From Candidatus Zixiibacteriota bacterium (lineage in GTDB: Bacteria; Zixibacteria; MSB-5A5; GN15; PGXB01): DNA of 39,913 bases. Shown here piece after piece: positions 34,375 to 39,913 of the stretch. How positions within the stretch are numbered: position 1 is the first letter of the stretch; every line of letters begins with the position of its first letter. The stretch covers positions 1,390,405 through 1,430,317 of the forward strand of contig LS998015.1 of assembly GCA_900498245.1 (NCBI GenBank). The letters are read 5' to 3'. Made by a program: the position numbers and the translations under genes. The notes beneath the pieces are model-generated. The model was not told the DNA's origin. It did no database searches and saw only the letters and a list, made by a program, of their open reading frames with translations.

Positions 34375-35934
34375 TTAGAAGGACAGTTCCTTAATTAAAT
34401 TGATTTCTACGATATTGGCCGTGTAGTAATTATCCAGGAGGAGATAGTCGTCGAAATTATGCAGATTATACACGACTTCCAAATGGTGATTTTTTGCAAA
34501 GCGGTAGCCAAGGATTACACGGATATTATAGCTTTCAACATCAAGATCCCGTTGACTGCGGTAATATGTGGCCTCACAAGCGGCGGTCATATCATGATAC
34601 TCATGAAGAGACAGGGCGCCGTAGAGAATATGATCGCGGAACTCGAAAGTTTGAGTCACATTTTCATATTTGCCCGTGGAATAAGAATAACCGCCGGATA
34701 GATCGGCCCATTTTTTCATGATTAAAGTGCCATCGGCGCCCAGACGGTTGAAGTCGACTTTACTCCCGATATCGTCATTTTTGCGCTGTTTGCCTTCGTA
34801 TTTGAGTTCCAGGGAGCCGGTTTTGTTTTCGCGGTAATTAAGAACCAGGCGATAACGGGTGTGGTCCTCATTTCCCAACATGCGCACGCCATCCTTGACA
34901 TCTTCGGCGCGAGAACCGAATTCGCCGCGGAACTCCCATTTAGCACCCGGTTTGTACCAGCCGGCGGCGTAGAAAGAATTGGCGCGGACCTCATTGGCGA
35001 AATCATCGTTGACATCGTTCTGGTACCCCAGAGTGATGCCGCCTTCACCCGGCTGAGTAAGCATGAGATACACCGCGTGTGCCAGATTGTCGGTGGCGAT
35101 GAGATCGCTGTCGGAACTGGTGCGATCAAAGATGAAATGATAATTGAGGGCGAGATTTTTCGTCATATTTAGCAGAGCCCCACCCCAGACGGTATTGGTA
35201 CTGTACTTGAAATCGGTCGTTTTATACTTGGTTTCGAAATGGCGGAATCCGCCGGATAATGTTACCCATTCATATTTGGGAAACGGGAGAAGAGCATTGA
35301 GGCGGATATTGTAGCGGCTCTGGTCGCGGGCCGGATCGAGTTTATCCTTATAGTCGGCGGTGCGATACTCGGCCTGAAACATCCGACCATGCTCGTTAAA
35401 GCGGAAACCGGCATTATAGCAATTCTGGCGATAATCCATCTTTGTTTCGGCGCCGGGTAGATCGGGATAAAAGAGGGCCGTGGTCGAGCCGTGAAGATTG
35501 ATAAAACTCCCGCCGCCGAATAATTTCAGGTATTTGGAGGGGTAGTACCACAGCGAAGTTCCGGTTTGACTGCGGCGGGTGAAACTCCCGCCTTCGGCGC
35601 CGTAAATGCGGCGATACTGATTATTGCTGAGAGAAAGACCAAAGAGCCCCGGTTTCCCGAAGCCGAGAATCATGTTGCGGTTATTAAGAGTGATATTTTT
35701 CAGGTCGGCATTCAACCGCATGCCGTTTTGAAAATTATAATAAAATTTCTCGAATGAGAGGCCGAGTCCTTCGTAGTCGTTGAAAGTCGGCTGATTGATG
35801 GCCTGATTGCCCTTTTCGTCGATTATAGTATATCCGATCCGGACATTCCCATTGCCGGCATTTTCGGCCGCCACCAAACTCCCCAGAAGGAGGGTGAAGG
35901 ACAGGGTGACGAGGATTAATTTAGTTATTTTCAT
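34375..35934 (-). CDS. MtrB/PioB-like outer-membrane beta-barrel
   Basis: The 519-aa protein has a signal peptide (about 1-23) and long alternating-strand sequence with Gly/Tyr-rich turns. It ends in Phe (IVEINLIKELSF), the C-terminal mark of barrel proteins. No cofactor motif is seen. GAGGAGG lies six bases before ATG 35934; upstream in-frame ATGs overlap the cytochrome gene. Between a decaheme-type cytochrome and a heme lipoprotein, it fits the porin of a porin-cytochrome conduit. Assignment to the MtrB/PioB family is by context and size. Confidence 0.75.
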   Translation of the reverse strand: MKITKLILVTLSFTLLLGSLVAAENAGNGNVRIGYTIIDEKGNQAINQPTFNDYEGLGLSFEKFYYNFQNGMRLNADLKNITLNNRNMILGFGKPGLFGLSLSNNQYRRIYGAEGGSFTRRSQTGTSLWYYPSKYLKLFGGGSFINLHGSTTALFYPDLPGAETKMDYRQNCYNAGFRFNEHGRMFQAEYRTADYKDKLDPARDQSRYNIRLNALLPFPKYEWVTLSGGFRHFETKYKTTDFKYSTNTVWGGALLNMTKNLALNYHFIFDRTSSDSDLIATDNLAHAVYLMLTQPGEGGITLGYQNDVNDDFANEVRANSFYAAGWYKPGAKWEFRGEFGSRAEDVKDGVRMLGNEDHTRYRLVLNYRENKTGSLELKYEGKQRKNDDIGSKVDFNRLGADGTLIMKKWADLSGGYSYSTGKYENVTQTFEFRDHILYGALSLHEYHDMTAACEATYYRSQRDLDVESYNIRVILGYRFAKNHHLEVVYNLHNFDDYLLLDNYYTANIVEINLIKELSF

Positions 35935-35944
35935 ATTCACCTCC

Positions 35945-36913
35945 TCAATTGTCCAGTTCGGTTGCGTGACATCCGGCCTGGAAGCAATTGGGAAAGAGTT
36001 TGACGCCAAGATCCGGATCGAGGAAGTCTTTGTTGGTATTAGAGCCGTGAATATCGCTATGACAGAAAACACAGGCAAAGCGGCTCCCCAGCCCGCTGTG
36101 CATAGTGCGGTGCAGAGGGGGAATGCCGTGGCACTGCAAACAGGTTCCATTATCCGGCTGAGCCAGGAGCCGATCATTGGGCGAACCATGCGGATTATGG
36201 CACTCGGTGCATCCGCCGCCGTTGACGGCATGTTTATATACCACGGGATGTTCGTAGATAAACGGCCCGGCCTTGTCGCCGTGGCAATTCTGGCAGGGCC
36301 AGTCCATGCCGACAGCGAGGGAAGGATCTTTCAAATCGGACATCTTGTGACAATCGGTACAGCGGATATTGCCGGAATTCAAGGGGTGAGCCGAACGCTG
36401 CTTGAACTCCCTGGCGACGTTAGCGTGGCAGGTGGCGCAGAAATTTTCATCACCGTCTTTGACCAATCCCGGATTATGGTTGCCATGAATGGAGTGGCAG
36501 TCAAAACAGCCCAGACCGGCCCTGAGATGCGGATCGGCGGACGCCATCCCGGCCTGATGGACGGCAACATGACAGCGGCGGCACAATTCCGCCTGCTTAT
36601 CGGGCGTAAGCGCGCCGATATTGGTTATGGTTTCGGCGGAAGGATTGTCAAGATGCTTCTCCCATCCGTCATGGCACCCGATACAGCCAACGCCAATTGA
36701 TGATTTGGGCGAGATATCGGACATCATTTGATGGGGGGTGCCTTTTAAGGAGGCGCCTTTGTCATCATGACAAGTAAGGCAATCGGCCGATTTTTTCACC
36801 AGATCCTGGTTGCTGTAGTATTGAGCGGAAACGATGGGAACCAGGAGCAGAGAGAAAATCATGACCATTATCGCCTTAAACGGCAGTTTTGGAAATCTTC
36901 TCTTTCTTATCAT
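35945..36913 (-). CDS. Decaheme-type periplasmic cytochrome c (MtrA/DmsE-like)
   Basis: The 322-aa protein has a signal peptide (core IMVMIFSLLLVPIVSA) and ten CXXCH motifs (first CLTCH, last CVFCH). An eleventh, atypical CFQAGCH site (residues 310-316, CX4CH) sits at the C-terminus. Spacing (GCIGCHDGWEKH, GCFDCHSIHGNHNPG, CTECHNPHGSPN) resembles the DmsE/MtrA decaheme family that plugs into an outer-membrane barrel. It is first in the conduit operon; the barrel gene starts 10 bases after the stop. It would carry electrons across the outer membrane. Confidence 0.88.
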   Translation of the reverse strand: MIRKRRFPKLPFKAIMVMIFSLLLVPIVSAQYYSNQDLVKKSADCLTCHDDKGASLKGTPHQMMSDISPKSSIGVGCIGCHDGWEKHLDNPSAETITNIGALTPDKQAELCRRCHVAVHQAGMASADPHLRAGLGCFDCHSIHGNHNPGLVKDGDENFCATCHANVAREFKQRSAHPLNSGNIRCTDCHKMSDLKDPSLAVGMDWPCQNCHGDKAGPFIYEHPVVYKHAVNGGGCTECHNPHGSPNDRLLAQPDNGTCLQCHGIPPLHRTMHSGLGSRFACVFCHSDIHGSNTNKDFLDPDLGVKLFPNCFQAGCHATELDN

Positions 36914-37374
36914 ATCTCAGAGAATCCTATTTATATCAACAACTTTCTATTTTTTTCCTTGAGTTTGAAAATGAATTTAGAATTTCTTCCTTGTTAAATC
37001 TTTCACAAACTTTTATAAAAGAAACCGATTTTGGCGACCGCGATCGAATTTATGGGGGAACACTTTGCCATCCATGTCGAGCCGAACACTGTCCCAAAAA
37101 AGATTCCTGTATCCATACTTAGAATACCTTTTTGGTCTTAATTGTCGGTATCTTGATAATAAAGTTTAATGGCTGCGTCAAGGGAAAATGCAAAAATTAT
37201 TACGAAAGGAATAAAATTGATATTAATTCTCTACTAAAGAGGATATTTTTTTTGTTCAATTTCGAGAATCCGCTTATTCATATCGACTAATGCAATAATG
37301 GGGATATCGTGCCAATGAATCAGCGGAATGCGGCGTAGTTGTTTTAATTTGCAATATCATAAGACGAGGTACAT
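36914..37374. other. Divergent intergenic region, no gene recognised
   Basis: About 460 AT-rich bases separate the conduit operon (minus) from the TolB-like gene (plus). It must hold promoters for both. A TATAAA-type -10 box for the minus strand can be read near 36928, but no clear -35. No repeat or RNA is evident. Confidence 0.45.
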
Positions 37375-38442
37375 ATGAGAAGATTGCTTTATTCATTTAT
37401 TGCGCTAACCATAGGGACGAGCGCATTACACGCTCAAAATTACAGGAGCGGAAACTCGCACAACCCCGATTCGCTAAGGTTCCCCGAAGAGAAGCATCTT
37501 AAAGATGTCAGGATGTTGACGTTTGAAGGGCAGAATGCCGAAGCGTATTTTTCGTTCGACGAAAAGAAATTGTCATATCAAGCCGCGGTCGGCGATATGG
37601 GGTGCGATCAGATTTTCATAATGAACTTGGACGGAAGCGGCCGCAAAATGGTTTCTACCGGCCGGGGCCGAACGACCTGTTCGTATTTTTTGCCGGGTGA
37701 CAGCGAACTGATTTATTCATCGACTCATCTGGCCGACTCCGCCTGTCCGCCGCCTCCAGACATGTCGCACGGCTATGTCTGGAAGCTGTATGATACGTTC
37801 GACATTTTCAAAGTCAATTTGGACGGCTCGGGAATGTCCCGCCTCACCGATTCACCGGGGTATGACGCCGAGGCGACGGTATCGCCGAAAGGGGACAAAA
37901 TAGTATTTACATCGACGCGGGACGGCGATCCGGAAATTTATACCATGAATCTCGATGGCAGCAGTAAGACCAGACTGACGTTCGAAAAAGGGTACGATGG
38001 GGGACCGTTTTTCTCGCAAGATGGAAGGCAGATTGTGTTCCGGGCCAGCCGACCGAAAACGGAGCAGGAACTTGCCGATTATCATGAATTAGTCAAAGAT
38101 GGATTGTATCGTCCAACGACTCTGGAAATATATGTTATGGATGCCGATGGCAAAAATATGCGGCAGGTGACCAATCTGGGAAAAGCCAGTTTTGCGCCGT
38201 ATTTTTTCCCCGATGGTCAGAGAATAATTTTCAGCAGCAACGCCGGGAGTGATTCCGGCCGTGATTTTGATCTTTATATGGTCAATACGGATGGATCCGG
38301 GCTGGAGAAGATCACTTTCAATCCTACTTTCGACGGTTTCCCAATGTTTACCCGGGACGGGAAGCATCTGGTTTTCGCCTCGAACCGCTTCGATAAAAAG
38401 CCGGGCGAAACGAACATCTTCATGGCGGATTGGGTGGAATAA
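37375..38442 (+). CDS. Exported TolB-like beta-propeller (PD40 repeats)
   Basis: The 355-aa protein has a signal peptide ending near LHAQ. WD40-like PD40 blades follow, each with the IF(T)M NLDGSG...RLT...D..P..SPDG..IVF.S.RDG..EIY pattern (for example IYTMNLDGSSKTRLTF and LYMVNTDGSGLEKITF), giving about six blades. Such proteins usually bind partner proteins or peptidoglycan-associated lipoproteins in the periplasm. GAGGT lies four bases before the ATG. It has no obvious operon partner. Confidence 0.92.
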   Translation: MRRLLYSFIALTIGTSALHAQNYRSGNSHNPDSLRFPEEKHLKDVRMLTFEGQNAEAYFSFDEKKLSYQAAVGDMGCDQIFIMNLDGSGRKMVSTGRGRTTCSYFLPGDSELIYSSTHLADSACPPPPDMSHGYVWKLYDTFDIFKVNLDGSGMSRLTDSPGYDAEATVSPKGDKIVFTSTRDGDPEIYTMNLDGSSKTRLTFEKGYDGGPFFSQDGRQIVFRASRPKTEQELADYHELVKDGLYRPTTLEIYVMDADGKNMRQVTNLGKASFAPYFFPDGQRIIFSSNAGSDSGRDFDLYMVNTDGSGLEKITFNPTFDGFPMFTRDGKHLVFASNRFDKKPGETNIFMADWVE

Positions 38443-38448
38443 TAAATA

Positions 38449-38478
38449 TTGACAAAAAGAGGGAGAGGCTTAAATTAT
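38449..38478 (+). promoter_or_regulatory. Possible promoter for the dockerin-like gene
   Basis: A perfect TTGACA (38449-38454) is followed by AT-rich AATTAT (38473-38478) after 18 bases. It lies 58 bases before the ATG at 38536. Confidence 0.35.
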
Positions 38479-38535
38479 AAGTAGATAAAGTCATCGTCGA
38501 TTCGTCAATAAAGTAAATCAATATTGGGAGGCAAG

Positions 38536-39246
38536 ATGTTTTCAAAAGCGCTTTTATTTATTGGTGTCTTTCCGCTTGTAGCGATATTGCCCCTTTCTGT
38601 ACCGGCAGGCGGCCAGGCTCTTTGCGGCGATCCCAGCGGCGACGGTCAAATCAATATTGTCGATATCAGCTTCATGGTCAATTTTATTTACAAAAATGGC
38701 CCCGAACCCACTTCCATTTCGGTCTGTGATGTGAACCATTCAAATGGAATTAATATATTAGATGTTTCCTGTCTGATCAATTTCCTCTATAAGGGCGGCC
38801 CGTCATTAAATTGCGGGAACGTAGCCTCGGGGGACTTAATCGGCCACAGCCCTTGCAAGAGCCTTTTGGCAGCGAAGATATTCGACTCCATTCCCTCCGA
38901 CCAAGATTGCGTGCAGTATCAATATGACGGTTTTGGAACCCTGACGCTGAAACATATCAATGCGGGATTAAATTGCTGCCCGATAATCGCGGCTGACGTT
39001 TACGTCTCTGGAAGTACCATAACTATTGTGGAGATAGACTCAACGGACAATGGCGGCTGCAGTTGTCTTTGCACTTTTGATCTTGAATATGGGATTGATG
39101 ATTTGTTGCCGGGGATATATACTCTGAGGTTTGTCGAGCCGTATAAAACCACGTCGGATCCGCCGTTGGAAGTGATCATCGATATAGGGACCAATCCTTC
39201 GGGCGAATATTGTGTGTCGCGCTGTTGTTATCCGTGGGGGCAATAA
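38536..39246 (+). CDS. Secreted dockerin-like protein 1
   Basis: The 236-aa exported protein has a signal peptide, then two dockerin type I-like calcium loops: DPSGDGQINIVD and DVNHSNGINILD, each followed by a helix ending in F-YK-GGP. A Cys-rich module follows (LNCCPII, NGGCSCLCTFDLEY). GGGAGG lies four bases before ATG 38536. Dockerin-type repeats often attach secreted proteins to cohesin-like or surface partners. No enzyme domain is seen. A tandem paralogue follows after 122 bases. Confidence 0.88.
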   Translation: MFSKALLFIGVFPLVAILPLSVPAGGQALCGDPSGDGQINIVDISFMVNFIYKNGPEPTSISVCDVNHSNGINILDVSCLINFLYKGGPSLNCGNVASGDLIGHSPCKSLLAAKIFDSIPSDQDCVQYQYDGFGTLTLKHINAGLNCCPIIAADVYVSGSTITIVEIDSTDNGGCSCLCTFDLEYGIDDLLPGIYTLRFVEPYKTTSDPPLEVIIDIGTNPSGEYCVSRCCYPWGQ

Positions 39247-39368
39247 CTGAATTGGGCCGAGTAATTGCCAGGGTAAATTTAAAAAATTGAAGAGTGGGAA
39301 TGGATACCAAATTTATTAGATACAATAAATTCGAATCTGATAATTGCACAGAAATTATGGGAGGCACA

Positions 39369-39913
39369 ATGTTTATCAGGATCATTTTCTTAATCGGCAT
39401 CATCTCGCTAATAGCGACAATCCCGCAAGGCGCCATGTCTGGTGGCCTGGCTCTTTGTGGGGATCCCAGCGACGACGGCAATATTAATATTTTGGACGTG
39501 AGCTTTATGATAGATTTTCTTTATAAAAATGGGCCGGCGCCGGCTCAGCCATTGGTATGCGACGTGGATAATTCATATAAAGTCAATATACTGGATGTCG
39601 CCTATCTAATTAATTTTCTGTATAAAAGCGGGCCGGAGCCGTCTTGCGGCACGGAGCCATCGGGTGAAATAATTGGACATGGTTCCTGCAAACAGTATTT
39701 GCAGGCCAAGGCGCTCGATTCTATCTTTCGTAATCAAGATTGTATTCAATACCAATATGACGGTTTGGGAACACTGACATTGAAACATGTCAATGCCGGA
39801 TTGAATTGTTGCCCGGTGTTCGTGGGCGATATTCAAGTTTCTGGAAATACTATTACGATTACGGAAATAGACTCCACGATAGACGGCGGGTGCGAGTGTT
39901 TGTGTCTTTTCGA
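39369..39913 (+). CDS. Secreted dockerin-like protein 2, cut by window edge
   Basis: Paralogue of the preceding gene with the same order of parts: signal peptide, loops DPSDDGNINILD and DVDNSYKVNILD, then the GLGTLTLKHVNAGLNCCPV module. It is still open after about 181 codons at the right edge, which cuts the C-terminal Cys-rich part. GGGAGG lies four bases before ATG 39369. The shared promoter-proximal features suggest a recent tandem duplication. Confidence 0.88.
   Translation, partial: MFIRIIFLIGIISLIATIPQGAMSGGLALCGDPSDDGNINILDVSFMIDFLYKNGPAPAQPLVCDVDNSYKVNILDVAYLINFLYKSGPEPSCGTEPSGEIIGHGSCKQYLQAKALDSIFRNQDCIQYQYDGLGTLTLKHVNAGLNCCPVFVGDIQVSGNTITITEIDSTIDGGCECLCLF

Noticed and set aside
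35807-36700. Plus-strand open frame over the decaheme-type cytochrome
   Set aside because: The opposite strand carries eleven heme motifs, a signal peptide and a good operon context.
37200-37340. Short minus-strand frame reading IPLIHWHDIPIIALVDMNK
   Set aside because: It has 41 codons, no start codon with binding site and no known match; probably chance in AT-rich DNA.

Overview
The window reads like a piece of a diderm bacterial chromosome from a little-cultivated, respiratory lineage. Outer-membrane proteins (phospholipase A, beta-barrels), lipoproteins, two dockerin-like secreted proteins built on the CGDPSGDG...INFLYKGGP pattern, and very many multiheme cytochromes fit candidate phylum Zixibacteria or a neighbour in the FCB/delta-proteobacterial range. 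That assignment is inference from protein style, not from a marker gene. No tRNA, rRNA, CRISPR array, integrase or insertion sequence was found.

Layout. 1-5263 (minus) is a housekeeping operon tilS-hpt-ftsH-folE-folP, with folP cut by the left edge. It diverges from purL (5373-7601, plus). 7600-14922 is a loose accessory stretch: a DUF6958-like protein, two lipoproteins, a small alpha/beta protein, OMPLA-type phospholipase A, an outer-membrane barrel protein and an integral membrane protein. It is separated by long intergenic gaps carrying palindromic repeats and a remnant of a second purL 3' end. 15143-19862 encodes two giant inner-membrane proteins, each a multiheme cytochrome c (11 and 19 CXXCH motifs) fused to a b-type membrane domain. 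20027-21405 is an Rrf2 regulator plus cysteine synthase. 21823-23614 holds a TIM-barrel isomerase-like protein and a TPR protein. 23630-26226 (minus) is a redox/iron block: flavin reductase, free Met-R-sulfoxide reductase-like GAF protein, AhpD-like protein, ferritin and thiol peroxidase. 26542-32495 (plus) encodes an octaheme HAO-like cytochrome, Rieske protein, cytochrome b, a nine-heme cytochrome and a NapC-like seven-heme membrane cytochrome. 32569-36913 (minus) encodes a c554-like tetraheme shuttle, then a porin-cytochrome conduit (decaheme-type cytochrome, large beta-barrel, hexaheme lipoprotein). 37375-39913 has a TolB-like propeller protein and two tandem dockerin-like paralogues, the second cut by the right edge.

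How it works together. About 75 heme-attachment motifs lie in eight genes within 22 kb. Read as a system, quinol would be oxidised in the inner membrane by the b/c fusions, the Rieske/cytochrome b unit or the NapC-like protein. Electrons would cross the periplasm through the tetraheme and nine-heme cytochromes. They would then reach either the HAO-like octaheme enzyme (nitrogen-oxide chemistry, direction unknown) or the outside through the porin-cytochrome conduit. An FNR-type palindrome and two CRP-type palindromes in front of the cytochrome operons suggest control by CRP/FNR-family regulators.
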